The position numbers were made by a program, and so were the translations under genes. A stretch of 25,808 nt of DNA from CAZGMJ01 sp964526785 (GTDB taxonomy: Bacteria; Planctomycetota; Phycisphaerae; Sedimentisphaerales; Anaerobacaceae): contig CAZGMJ010000072.1 of the NCBI GenBank assembly GCA_964526785.1, forward strand, positions 1 through 25,808. Direction: 5' to 3'. Of this stretch, positions 1-6,162 are shown one piece after another (within the stretch, counting starts at the first letter, position 1; every line of letters starts with the position of its first letter). Below the pieces are notes generated by a model. It had not been told where the DNA came from. It was given only the letters and a program-made list of their open reading frames with translations, and did not search any database.

Positions 1-320
1 AGTGGAACAACTATTGGCAAAAGGCCACACTGCCCTAAAATGTTCACAGACACCCACCGCACCCGTCGACCATATTCAGCTTGACCGTGGCAATCCTGCT
101 TGAGTAGAATGAATCCTTTCCTATTAAAACAGACAGGAGCCAGTGGCGTGAAAGTTTAACGGCACATATCGGGGCGTATTCCAGACGCGACTGACAAGGC
201 TCAGACAGATCGTCGGCCTTGGTACATTCCCTGTCTGCCGCACGTCGCATTCGTGGCAATGATTGATCCTGATTTTCCCGTATGATCCGGTGCGGTCTCT
301 TCTGTCTGAGGACACACACC
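1..320. other. Intergenic left edge, no firm gene
   Basis: I see no credible coding region here; open frames lack an SD site and a recognisable protein. On the minus strand, positions 109-122 read GGAAAGGATTCA, resembling the GGA motif repeated in the leaders at 2217-6652. A second AGGA lies exactly 20 nt away (94-97), so this could be the edge of another related leader whose gene lies left of the window. The plus strand carries the 5' region of the ABC-F gene; I could not identify a convincing promoter for it. Confidence 0.4.
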
Positions 321-1832
321 ATGAGCCAAAGCTGTCTCAGATTCACAGACGTCACATTCATATACGATTCGGCCAGCGAGCCCTTATTCGAGAATCTGTC
401 ACTGCATGTCGACGCCGGCTGGACGGGGGTCATCGGGCCGAACGGCGCAGGCAAAACAACTCTCTTGAAGCAGGCCTCCGGTTTGCTTGATCCCGCGGCC
501 GGTCGTGTCACCTGCCGGGGCGATACGGTGTATTGCGCGCAGCGAACGGATCATGTGCCGGATGAGTTCGGACACCTGCTGGCGGATAACGCCAGGGACG
601 CCCAGATCATCAAAAGTCATCTCGATATCTCGGATGATTGGATAGACCGCTGGGAGACACTCTCGCACGGGCAGCGCAAGCGGGCACAGATTGCGACGGC
701 TCTGTGGTCTCGGCCAGCCGTGCTTGCTGTTGATGAGCCGACGAATCATCTGGACGGCGAAGGCCGTGAGTTCGTGGCAACGGCTCTGGGCCTATTCGAC
801 GGGATCGGGCTGCTGGTCAGCCACGATCGTGAACTGCTCGATTCTCTGTGTCGCCGGTGCCTGTTCATTGGGCCGCCGGAGGTTATCGTTCGCCCCGGCG
901 GATACACGCATGCTCTGGCTGCAATCGAATCCGAACGGCAATCCATTGGGCACCGGCGCGGTGTAGAGAAGCGCGCACTCAAGCGACTCCAGCGCGAGGC
1001 GGCGAAGCGGTCACAACTGGCCGCGGGTGCGCAGAAGCGACGATCCAAGAGGAATCTTGCGCCACGAGACAGCGATGGCCGGGAGAAGAAGGATCGGGTT
1101 CGCGTTTCGGGCAAGGACGCTACCGGAGGGAGACTTCGAAGGCAGATGCAGGGGCGACTGGACCAAGCACAAAGTCAGCTGGGCGAGTTGAAGGTTCAGA
1201 AGCAGTACGAGCTGGGGATATGGCTGCCGGCGTGTCGGTCGAAGCGAAACATGCTGGTGGAGATCGAGGCCGGCTCGCTGCCGCTCGGGCCGGAGCGGAA
1301 ACTGCGATATCCCCACCTGACAGTCAGACCCACCGACCGTATCGCCATAACGGGGCCGAACGGTTCGGGCAAAAGTACGCTGATTCGCCATATCCTCCCG
1401 CTCGTGAACGATTCCGAGGATCGCGTCACGTACATCCCACAGGAGATTGACATGGCGCGCTGTCAGGTGATTCTGGAGCAGGCGAGAGAACCGGCGGGCC
1501 AGCGGCTGGGGCATTTGATGAATATCGTGAGCCGGTTAGGTTCGCGGCCGGAGCGGCTACTCCACAGCGAGATGCCCAGTCCCGGCGAGACACGCAAGCT
1601 CCTGCTGGCGGTGGGAATGACTCGAGCGCCGCACCTGATCGTAATGGACGAGCCGACGAATCACATGGATCTGCCGTCGATCGAATGTCTCGAGCAGGCT
1701 CTGGCGGATTGCCCCTCGGCCCTGATACTGGCAAGCCACGACGAATGCTTGTTGAACAGGCTCACCAGCAGATGTTGGAGGGTGGGGCAGGATTCCGAGT
1801 CTCCGAACGACTTCGTACTCGTCGCCGAATAA
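321..1832 (+). CDS. ABC-F family ATPase (ribosome-associated type)
   Basis: A soluble protein of 503 residues with two ABC ATPase cassettes and no membrane segment, the layout of ABC-F proteins that act on ribosomes (translation factors or antibiotic-protection proteins). Cassette 1 has Walker A GPNGAGKT (39-46), signature LSHGQ (114-118) and Walker B DEPTNHLD (138-145). Cassette 2 has GPNGSGKS (345-352), a divergent signature SPGE (420-423) and DEPTNHMD (443-450). Between them lies a long Lys/Arg-rich linker (about 205-310), where ABC-F proteins place the arm that reaches into the ribosome. I chose ATG 321 because AGGA sits 8 nt upstream; an in-frame ATG at 282 lacks a good SD and would add 13 unrelated residues. 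Whether it confers resistance or is a housekeeping factor cannot be told from sequence. It stands alone and faces away from the neighbouring minus-strand units. Confidence 0.9.
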   Translation: MSQSCLRFTDVTFIYDSASEPLFENLSLHVDAGWTGVIGPNGAGKTTLLKQASGLLDPAAGRVTCRGDTVYCAQRTDHVPDEFGHLLADNARDAQIIKSHLDISDDWIDRWETLSHGQRKRAQIATALWSRPAVLAVDEPTNHLDGEGREFVATALGLFDGIGLLVSHDRELLDSLCRRCLFIGPPEVIVRPGGYTHALAAIESERQSIGHRRGVEKRALKRLQREAAKRSQLAAGAQKRRSKRNLAPRDSDGREKKDRVRVSGKDATGGRLRRQMQGRLDQAQSQLGELKVQKQYELGIWLPACRSKRNMLVEIEAGSLPLGPERKLRYPHLTVRPTDRIAITGPNGSGKSTLIRHILPLVNDSEDRVTYIPQEIDMARCQVILEQAREPAGQRLGHLMNIVSRLGSRPERLLHSEMPSPGETRKLLLAVGMTRAPHLIVMDEPTNHMDLPSIECLEQALADCPSALILASHDECLLNRLTSRCWRVGQDSESPNDFVLVAE

Positions 1833-2163
1833 TGCCAGGCGGGTTGGTTTTCGGGAAACGGTTCGAGGGCAATCTTCATCGGGCGCAATATGGAAGCTGG
1901 GGATAGATCATCCCGGCATCACGAGCAACGGTTATCTACCGTAACGCGACTGCTTGTGTGAAAAGTACTGAAGGCTGTAGCAGGGCGTATTCGTGTGCTC
2001 TTGTGTGATGTGCGGCCAGATGTGTGAGCACAGGTGTCCGGACTGACAGAATGATTTGTCAGCGAGTGGCCGCATCTGTTCTGCTAACGGATAATGGACA
2101 GACTGATATGCGGTGGGATCGGAAGGTTGCGGAGTCGACGTTACAGCAGGATATCGGAGCGCA
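1833..2163. other. Intergenic stretch after the ABC-F gene
   Basis: No coding region is supported. The only notable content is the nested inverted repeat at 2007-2076, listed separately. The stretch separates the convergent ABC-F gene and the minus-strand secreted-protein unit. Confidence 0.5.
2007..2076. other. Nested inverted repeats, possible small structured RNA
   Basis: Outer arms GATGTGCGGCCA (2007-2018) and TGGCCGCATC (2067-2076) pair over about 10 bp with one bulged base. Inside are CTGACA (2043-2048) with TGTCAG (2057-2062), and a small TGTG/CACA hairpin at 2021-2032. Together they could fold as a three-way junction. No flanking U-tract or promoter was recognised, so function is unknown and the strand cannot be assigned. 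Confidence 0.3.
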
Positions 2164-2165
2164 TG

Positions 2166-2195
2166 AAAAAGGCCGGACCTTTCGGCCCGGCCTTT
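2166..2195 (-). terminator. Rho-independent terminator of secreted-protein unit A
   Basis: On the minus strand AAAGGCCGGG and its partner CCGGCCTTT form a long stem closed by CC-GAAA-GG, a GNRA tetraloop, followed by a run of five T residues. One inner pair is G-U on the minus strand but A-C on the plus strand, so the minus-strand RNA is the better folded form. It lies about 140 nt after the stop codon at 2333. The opposite strand also ends in TTT and could weakly stop transcripts from the ABC-F side. Confidence 0.88.
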
Positions 2196-2216
2196 GGTAT
2201 GTGGTGTGCAAAGTGA

Positions 2217-2248
2217 GGACTCCGTTCCTCGTTAGCGACATCCGTGTC
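2217..2248 (-). promoter_or_regulatory. Paired GGA-loop hairpin module in the 3' UTR of unit A
   Basis: Minus-strand GACA-CGGA-TGTC (2248-2237) is a perfect 4-bp stem with GGA in the loop and matches the ACANGGANGU consensus of CsrA/RsmE sites. GGAA-CGGA-GTCC (2228-2217) lies 20 nt further on with three pairs. It sits between the stop codon of the secreted protein and the terminator, so it cannot be explained as a ribosome binding site for a known gene. Confidence 0.5.
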
Positions 2249-2332
2249 TTTACAGTCACCACACCTCTTAGGATAGCGGCTGTCACTTACTGACTACGAC
2301 CGGTTTCCTTTCATGCGACGCACTCGATCAGC

Positions 2333-3094
2333 TTAGCTGCTCGTGTTCGGGCCGCCGATTACCTGCTTGCCGGTGTTCATCGTAGGATGTCCGTTGGGAA
2401 TACCTGCGCCGGGCCAAGCATCATCGTCGGTCAGATCATCCGCGCTGCCCGGTCCGTAGTCCGTGACTGCGCCGAAGTCGGCATCCGCGTTGCTCGGAGG
2501 CAGATCCGGGTAGTAGGTCAACAGAACTTCCGCGACCTTGCGGATATTGTCCCGCGGATTCTCCGGATTGTACTCCATCGCCTGCGGATCGACACCTTCG
2601 GCCTTCACGCAGAGGCTGAGCCAGCCGTGGAATCCCGTGAGGTTGAGCCTTCCGGTGTCATCGACCACGACGCGAGCCTCCTTGCCGCCGCTGTAGTCGG
2701 GATCCGGATGAATCGCGCCGTCTGCTTCGGGATTGTATCCGTCACGACGGTCGCCGTGCATGCTGTTGACCTCGATCAGGCTGACATACCATCTCTCAGC
2801 CACGTTCTCGGTGATATTCACCAGCTCGGCTTCGACAGCGAGGTTGCGGAAGTTGTTGCAGACTTCCACCCACGTGCAGCCCTCGAAGGACGTGTCGTCC
2901 TGCTGAACCAGCACGATGGCCCACTTTGCGGCGAGTTCGGCCCAGCGGACGATCTTGATGTGTACGTCCACATAGGTCGTCTTCTTGGCCCATTCCCAGT
3001 TCATGGACGTGGTAACGCCCCAAGCGGGGTGCGCCTGAACACTACCGGCGAACAGCGCCAGTATCACAAGTGCAATCAAACTTTTGCGTATCAT
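2333..3094 (-). CDS. Secreted protein of unknown family, HPxWGVTT type (paralog A)
   Basis: I do not recognise a named family. The 253-residue product has a clear Sec signal peptide: basic MIRK, then a hydrophobic stretch ending SVQA just before HPAWG. The mature part is acidic and probably extracytoplasmic. It is a paralog of the product of 5141-5713: both share AHPxWGVTT at the mature N-terminus, WA[KR]K, IV-WA, [DE]GC, NNFR, W-VSL-E, L-LCV, A-EY and VAEV. Two cysteines (in EGC and LCV) are conserved and could form a disulfide. Paralog A has an extra acidic C-terminal tail of about 50 residues. Start 3094 has AAAGGA upstream. It is the only sizeable gene after a leader of about 1.6 kb and ends before a strong terminator. 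Surface or matrix protein is a guess only. Confidence 0.82.
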   Translation of the reverse strand: MIRKSLIALVILALFAGSVQAHPAWGVTTSMNWEWAKKTTYVDVHIKIVRWAELAAKWAIVLVQQDDTSFEGCTWVEVCNNFRNLAVEAELVNITENVAERWYVSLIEVNSMHGDRRDGYNPEADGAIHPDPDYSGGKEARVVVDDTGRLNLTGFHGWLSLCVKAEGVDPQAMEYNPENPRDNIRKVAEVLLTYYPDLPPSNADADFGAVTDYGPGSADDLTDDDAWPGAGIPNGHPTMNTGKQVIGGPNTSS

Positions 3095-3096
3095 TT

Positions 3097-3125
3097 CGAT
3101 TCCTTTCTCAATTCGATTCCATTCT
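3097..3125 (-). promoter_or_regulatory. Duplicated GGA motif overlapping the SD of paralog A
   Basis: On the minus strand AGAA-NGGA-ATCG occurs twice, with GGA cores 17 nt apart; the second copy is the SD of the gene starting at 3094. The arms pair by only about two bases, so the hairpin potential is weaker than in the other modules. The arrangement of one GGA upstream and one in the SD would suit repression by a CsrA-like dimer. Confidence 0.35.
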
Positions 3126-3187
3126 CTACTTCATCGCCTTACGGCCGGCTCTCTACTTCCGGCGTTGCAAGGCACACTCCATTCGCC

Positions 3188-3204
3188 CGAGCGATCCTCG
3201 CTCG
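3188..3204 (-). promoter_or_regulatory. Hairpin with GGA loop
   Basis: CGAGCGA and TCGCTCG form a perfect 7-bp stem whose loop reads GGA on the minus strand (TCC on the plus strand). It lies about 95 nt upstream of the start of paralog A. The loop matches the GGA core displayed by the other leader hairpins. Confidence 0.5.
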
Positions 3205-3393
3205 CGGCGTTTACCGTAGCGGACACGGTTACGACTTACTTCGACGGTGCGTCCGCACCACCGCCCAAGGGCCCGTGAATGCGCTTTTCAGTCCTCACTC
3301 CGGTCGCGGGGGCATCTGCACTCGAGGCGGGCCAGGCCCGTTGTGCGATCCGCTGCGTCGACGTGCTCGGGACACATCGGCGTCCGCGACCTG

Positions 3394-3422
3394 CTATCCT
3401 TTCATCACTACACCTCCTTTCT
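3394..3422 (-). promoter_or_regulatory. Full-length SD and 4-codon ORF, unit A
   Basis: Minus-strand AGAAAGGAGGTG (3422-3411) is perfectly complementary to the usual 12 terminal bases of bacterial 16S rRNA (CACCUCCUUUCU). Seven nt after its GGAGG core comes ATG AAA GGA TAG, preceded in frame by GTG. The same arrangement occurs in unit B at 5995-6023. The real gene starts about 310 nt downstream, so this looks like a ribosome-loading or decoy site rather than the SD of a protein gene. Confidence 0.55.
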
Positions 3423-3594
3423 CCTCTTCACGACTGAGGAACCTTCTGGCGTTATTCACTGTCATACTCCAAAACATCAACATCATTCGCCCCTCCGGTC
3501 CTTTCATCACCGGCCTCCGGCCAGTTCATCCACGGTCCGGGATTTTCCCCTCGCCTCTTTCAGATCGAATATCCCCCGCGTACGGGGCGCAGCA

Positions 3595-3641
3595 CTGACG
3601 CGGGCGTGTGCACCCACCCACACCAGCAGAGAGGGATTGAC
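3595..3641 (-). repeat. Palindromic-loop hairpin repeat, copy 1
   Basis: On the minus strand CTGGTGTGGGTG pairs with CGCCCGCGTCAG over all 12 positions, counting G-U pairs, around the loop GGTGCACA, whose GTGCAC is self-complementary. On the plus strand four of those pairs are A-C mismatches, so the minus-strand RNA is the folded form. The 5' flank TCAATCCCTCTCTG is shared with copy 2 and mostly with copy 3. It lies about 500 nt upstream of paralog A. Confidence 0.75.
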
Positions 3642-3684
3642 TTGTCCATTCGCATGTTTGCACATTTTCTTCGTACTCCAAGCC

Positions 3685-3702
3685 CGCCGCATCCGTGCGG
3701 CG
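3685..3702 (-). promoter_or_regulatory. Hairpin with CGGA loop
   Basis: CGCCGCA and TGCGGCG form a 7-bp stem whose minus-strand loop is CGGA. It lies between palindromic-loop copies 1 and 2 and is one of several hairpins here that present NGGA in a four-base loop. Confidence 0.5.
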
Positions 3703-3746
3703 TCACCATATTGTCACGTTCATCGTTGCAATCCCTTTGTCAGGTG

Positions 3747-3794
3747 CTGACACGGGCGTGTATACCCACCCGCACCAGCAGAGAGGGATTGATT
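3747..3794 (-). repeat. Palindromic-loop hairpin repeat, copy 2
   Basis: On the minus strand CTGGTGCGGGTG pairs with CGCCCGTGTCAG over 12 positions around the loop GGTATACA. Relative to copy 1 the loop hexamer changed from GTGCAC to GTATAC, two substitutions that together keep it self-complementary. Stem changes are G-C to G-U type and keep pairing. The flank TCAATCCCTCTCTG is identical to copy 1. Confidence 0.75.
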
Positions 3795-3891
3795 GTTGGT
3801 AGTATTTATCTATCCACAGTTATGTATTTGCATACCGATTGCGCCGTCTGTTGCGTCGGCCGGCCACACTCACAGGTGCGGCCTTCCGGCG

Positions 3892-3933
3892 TTACGTGCG
3901 TGGAGGTTTGCGGTTATATCCGCAGGTATGCAT
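3892..3933 (-). CDS. Short ORF, 13 codons, strong SD
   Basis: ATG at 3933 follows GGAGGAAAGGAG with good spacing and encodes MHTCGYNRKPPRT. Its upstream region is a GGA module. In leader B an equivalent module precedes another short ORF that also begins M-[RH]-T-C. Translation is possible but the product has no recognisable family; it may be a leader peptide or the remnant of a lost gene. Confidence 0.3.
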   Translation of the reverse strand: MHTCGYNRKPPRT

Positions 3934-3938
3934 TACCC

Positions 3939-3970
3939 GGACTCCTTTCCTCCATTTCGAAATCCTTTTC
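3939..3970 (-). promoter_or_regulatory. Paired GGA-loop hairpin module
   Basis: Minus-strand GAAA-AGGA-TTTC (3970-3959) is a perfect 4-bp stem with AGGA loop. GGAA-AGGA-GTCC (3950-3939) follows at 20 nt spacing and overlaps the SD of the 13-codon ORF. Compared with the module at 6621-6652 the first stem changed from GACA/TGTC to GAAA/TTTC, a compensatory change. Confidence 0.5.
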
Positions 3971-4102
3971 ATTTTCATCACCCGGCGTCGAATGGTATCC
4001 GGCGCCACTGTTGCCGGTCCGTATCAGCGTGCTACCGTGCACGCGAGAAACCGGCGTTTCGGGGGGCTATCCGATCGCCCGCCCGTACTTATCGTTCGGC
4101 CG

Positions 4103-4258
4103 CTATGGCGATTTGCCGATCCGGCGACCGCCATCTGAAAGGCTCCGAACCACGTTCAACTTATGTTCCCGGCAGTGGGGATTGGCGCAACGGCAACCGA
4201 TCCGATTGGCGGTAGTCAGAGCCGTCCACAGTTTGAACATATATGCCAGAGCCTTCAT
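4103..4258 (-). CDS. Small ORF of 51 codons, hypothetical
   Basis: ATG 4258 is preceded by AAGGAGG at six-base spacing, one of the best SD sites in the region. The product begins MKALAYMFKLWTALTTANRI and continues with a Cys/His cluster of pattern C-x-C-x4-C-x2-H (residues about 22-32), then a basic tail. I recognise no family. It overlaps the end of an upstream open frame (ATGA at 4258-4255) that has no good SD. Leader B has the same strong SD in the same relative place before a 12-residue ORF (6400-6438), so the initiation site is better conserved than the peptide. It may be a leader peptide, a small zinc-binding protein, or a degraded gene. Confidence 0.4.
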   Translation of the reverse strand: MKALAYMFKLWTALTTANRIGCRCANPHCREHKLNVVRSLSDGGRRIGKSP

Positions 4259-4292
4259 CGTAAACCTCCTTGTGCGCACGCGTAAGACGAGC

Positions 4293-4323
4293 CACTGCAA
4301 AGAGTTACAAGGGATTTGCAGTG
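4293..4323. other. 9-bp hairpin before the small ORF
   Basis: CACTGCAAA (4293-4301) and TTTGCAGTG (4315-4323) form a perfect 9-bp stem with a 13-nt loop. In the minus direction it ends about 22 nt before the AAGGAGG of the 51-codon ORF, where it could affect ribosome access. There is no T-tract, so it is not a simple terminator. Confidence 0.45.
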
Positions 4324-4390
4324 CCGGCGACGAGCGCCTGGCTGGAGGGGTAAGTGCTTAGGGGTCTGTGACCTTCGATGTGTGCCGTCA

Positions 4391-4422
4391 AGAATCCATC
4401 CCATCATGTCGACATCCCTTTC
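4391..4422 (-). promoter_or_regulatory. Paired GGA-loop hairpin module (degenerate)
   Basis: Minus-strand GAAA-GGGA-TGTC (4422-4411; three of four pairs) and GGGA-TGGA-TTCT (4402-4391; four pairs with two G-U) keep the exact 20-nt spacing seen in the modules at 2217, 3939 and 6621. The G-U pairs would be A-C on the plus strand. Confidence 0.4.
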
Positions 4423-4563
4423 AAACATCAGCCGTACCTGGCCAACAACATCCATTCACCGAGACCACAGCCCCAGAGAAGCAACAGGCGGAGTCAACTT
4501 GCCGAGATCAGAAGAGGGGGTTATCGCGTGTGCGATTTGAAGCAATGACAGGTATATATGAAC

Positions 4564-4595
4564 AGAGTCCTTCCTGTCACAACGACGTCCCTTTC
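4564..4595 (-). promoter_or_regulatory. Paired GGA motif (weak stems)
   Basis: Two minus-strand GGA cores, GAAA-GGGA-CGTC (4595-4584) and AGGA-AGGA-CTCT (4575-4564), again 20 nt apart, but with only two to three pairs per stem. I read it as a degenerate copy of the module family. Confidence 0.3.
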
Positions 4596-4642
4596 TCTAC
4601 CGACCAGGATGTGGGAAGTTAGGAATGAAAACCCTTTGAAGC

Positions 4643-4654
4643 GAAATCCTTTTC
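4643..4654 (-). promoter_or_regulatory. Single GGA-loop hairpin
   Basis: Minus-strand GAAA-AGGA-TTTC, identical to the first hairpin of the module at 3939-3970, within a longer shared stretch reading GATGAAAAGGATTTCG. No second GGA lies 20 nt downstream. Confidence 0.4.
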
Positions 4655-4736
4655 ATCACGCCTCGTTTCTTTTCATCACTCCTGCCTTACCATTCCACCT
4701 GTTGTCAAAGTCCTTTACATTGCTTAACTGTGTAGT

Positions 4737-4766
4737 ACTGTACTCGACCCAAGGGCCAAATGTCAA
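4737..4766 (-). promoter_or_regulatory. Sigma-70-type promoter of unit A
   Basis: On the minus strand TTGACA (4766-4761) and TACAGT (4742-4737) are separated by 18 bp. The unit B promoter at 6884-6913 has the same -35, the same spacing and a related -10 (TACTGT). Confidence 0.65.
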
Positions 4767-4893
4767 GCAAAATCCGCGGGCTTGTTCGTTTTTGCGTGTT
4801 AACCACAATACGCAGATCGGACAAGCCGATGCTATTTCCGGACTTATCCAAACCGGCTTTTTTGCAACAATCCGGAACGGCAACCGGCGTTCA

Positions 4894-4908
4894 GTGACAT
4901 ACTGTCAC
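4894..4908. promoter_or_regulatory. Palindrome GTGACA-TAC-TGTCAC, possible operator
   Basis: A perfect 6-bp inverted repeat with a 3-nt spacer, about 130 bp upstream of the -35 of unit A. The half-site TGTCAC also occurs in the imperfect palindrome upstream of the unit B promoter (6938-6955). The distance to the promoter is large for a simple activator or repressor. Confidence 0.35.
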
Positions 4909-4977
4909 GGTGTCGATCGCCATCGCGACGATTCTACCCGATGCAGGACGGTTACGCAAGGGATATCTTACGGAGTC

Positions 4978-5006
4978 GGGCCGGACTGTACGAGACAGCC
5001 CGGCCC
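4978..5006 (-). terminator. 3' hairpin of unit B, terminator-like
   Basis: On the minus strand GGGCCGGGCTGT pairs with ACAGTCCGGCCC over 12 positions with one G-U pair that would be A-C on the plus strand; the loop is five bases. It lies about 135 nt after the stop of paralog B, matching the position of the unit A terminator. There is no T-tract after it on the minus strand, so intrinsic termination is uncertain. Confidence 0.5.
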
Positions 5007-5140
5007 TTTCCGTGTGGTGTAGAAGCCTGATGATGAGTTGTTCGCTTACACGCGCTCACATAACAGCAGTTTCGGACTTCGCCACAGCCGCAAAGTGTGG
5101 CAACGCGTGGTCGCCTTTACGTTCGTACATAACATTCATA

Positions 5141-5713
5141 CTATTCATTGCCACCCGGGGCGTTCAACAATACGTCCACGGCGGGTTTGTTGCCGACGGG
5201 GGCGCCGTTTTCCATATACATGGTAATGGTGACTTCGGCGACGGTGACCGCTTCACCCGCGGCATACTCGAAGGCGTTGAGGTCGAGTCCCTGGACCATG
5301 ACGCAGAGGGTCAGAGGATGGGGGTCGCCCAGATGCACCTGCGCGACGAACAGGCTCGTCGCGTCGGGTTCGTAGATCGGCGTTCCGCCGGTCTCCGTGA
5401 GGCTGACCGACCAATCTCCCCTCTCCTCGTGCGGCGTGACTTCCGCGTGGATGCTGAGTCCCCGGAAGTTGTTGCGCAGGTTCAGGGTAACGCAGCCGTC
5501 GTATGTTCCAACCGAGCCATTGGTCAACTCGAGCGGTCCTTCAGGCAGTATCTGGGCCCAGGGGACGATTTGTATCTGAACACCGACCGCGGGTGCGCTC
5601 TTGCGCGCCCAGTGATAGTTGCCCTTGGTGGTGACACCCCAGTTCGGATGCGCGCAGACGACTCCCGAGAATATGGCCAGCGCGCCGATTATGATGGTCT
5701 TTCCTGCATTCAT
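5141..5713 (-). CDS. Secreted protein of unknown family, HPxWGVTT type (paralog B)
   Basis: A 190-residue product with a Sec signal peptide (MNAGKT, a hydrophobic run, VVCA before HPNWG). The mature part shares AHPxWGVTT, WARK, IVPWA, DGC, NNFR, W-VSL-E, LTLCV, AFEY and VAEV with paralog A, including the two cysteines in DGC and LCV. It lacks the acidic C-terminal tail of paralog A. I chose ATG 5713 because AAAGGGAG lies upstream and the signal peptide begins there; an in-frame ATG at 5803 would add 30 basic residues and hide the signal peptide. It is the sole sizeable gene behind a leader of about 1.17 kb. No known family was recognised, so its role at or beyond the cell surface is unknown. 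Confidence 0.82.
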   Translation of the reverse strand: MNAGKTIIIGALAIFSGVVCAHPNWGVTTKGNYHWARKSAPAVGVQIQIVPWAQILPEGPLELTNGSVGTYDGCVTLNLRNNFRGLSIHAEVTPHEERGDWSVSLTETGGTPIYEPDATSLFVAQVHLGDPHPLTLCVMVQGLDLNAFEYAAGEAVTVAEVTITMYMENGAPVGNKPAVDVLLNAPGGNE

Positions 5714-5994
5714 AACAGAACTCCCTTTCTTTACTCTATTCCGTGCTCTGTCTCGGGCACAGAACAGATGTCTTCCTTGTGCCGTTTCCGTGCGGCAGCG
5801 CATTCAAAGGCCGACAGAAACAACCGCAGGCGGAACAGTTGCGCCGGTTATGCTGCGTCCACCCGCATTCTCGCTGCACACCGCGGTTCGCATAGCGCAC
5901 TTTCCAATCGCGTCGGTACAACGCCGCATCGATTCAGGGGAGCGAACCGGTTATCCCGAGACCGCTTTTGTGCGGCGGCGTTGCAACGAACGAT

Positions 5995-6023
5995 TTATGC
6001 TTCCAACACCACACCTCCTTTCT
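5995..6023 (-). promoter_or_regulatory. Full-length SD and 4-codon ORF, unit B
   Basis: Minus-strand AGAAAGGAGGTG (6023-6012) is identical to the unit A copy and complementary to the 16S rRNA 3' end over 12 bases. At the same seven-base spacing comes TTG GAA GCA TAA, preceded in frame by GTG, parallel to GTG ATG AAA GGA TAG in unit A. It lies about 290 nt upstream of the secreted gene. Confidence 0.55.
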
Positions 6024-6162
6024 CCTCCGCGCTCGCATTGCTTCGGATTTCCATTGACAAGGTTTAATGGATTGGGGCGCTCGTTCTCCGGGCGGCCGCA
6101 TACAGGTCGGTCGTTCGGCGGCGCCCCGCCGCAAGTTATTTGTTGCCCGTCTCTTTAATATA

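Larger units (their letters stand above)
3095..4736 (-). other. Long structured 5' leader of unit A
   Basis: About 1.64 kb separates the promoter at 4737-4766 from the start codon at 3094, with no gene of normal length. In transcription order it holds GGA hairpins (4643-4654, 4584/4564, 4411/4391), a 9-bp hairpin, a 51-codon ORF with a strong SD, another GGA pair with a 13-codon ORF, two palindromic-loop hairpins, a CGGA hairpin (3685-3702), a full-length SD with a 4-codon ORF, a GGA-loop hairpin (3188-3204) and the SD of the secreted protein. Most of these have counterparts in the same order in the leader of unit B. A decayed multigene region is the main alternative. Confidence 0.6.
4767..5140. 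other. Region between unit A promoter and unit B gene
   Basis: No coding region is supported. It holds the 3' hairpin of unit B (4978-5006) and a GTGACA-TAC-TGTCAC palindrome (4894-4908) upstream of the unit A promoter. Confidence 0.5.

Noticed and set aside
44..511. Minus-strand open frame overlapping the start of the ABC-F gene
   Set aside because: It runs antisense through the Walker A region, has no signal, motif or SD, and its composition is that of a shadow frame.
3240..3260. AAGTCGTAAC near 3239 on the minus strand, as in the 16S rRNA 3' region, plus the anti-SD-like sequence at 3411
   Set aside because: The two matches are on opposite strands and only 10-12 nt long; no other 16S sequence is present. 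This is not an rRNA fragment.
2387..3598. Long plus-strand open frame of 403 codons opposite the secreted paralog A
   Set aside because: It is a GC-rich shadow of the minus-strand gene with its signal peptide and SD; it has no SD and no family features of its own.
3507..3692. Minus-strand open frame containing NPSLLVWVGAHARVSA, repeated as a similar peptide from copy 2
   Set aside because: The similarity comes from the hairpin repeat. Copy 3 has a stop in this frame, there is no SD, and base changes preserve RNA pairing rather than the protein.
3606..4361. Plus-strand open frame of 251 codons in the leader region
   Set aside because: It crosses hairpin repeats and SD-complement sequences, has Cys/Ser/Arg-rich noise composition and no SD. 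The structural signals are all on the minus strand.
6116..6131. GC-rich inverted repeat as a terminator in leader B
   Set aside because: No T-tract on either strand and it lies inside the proposed leader; listed only as part of the leader.
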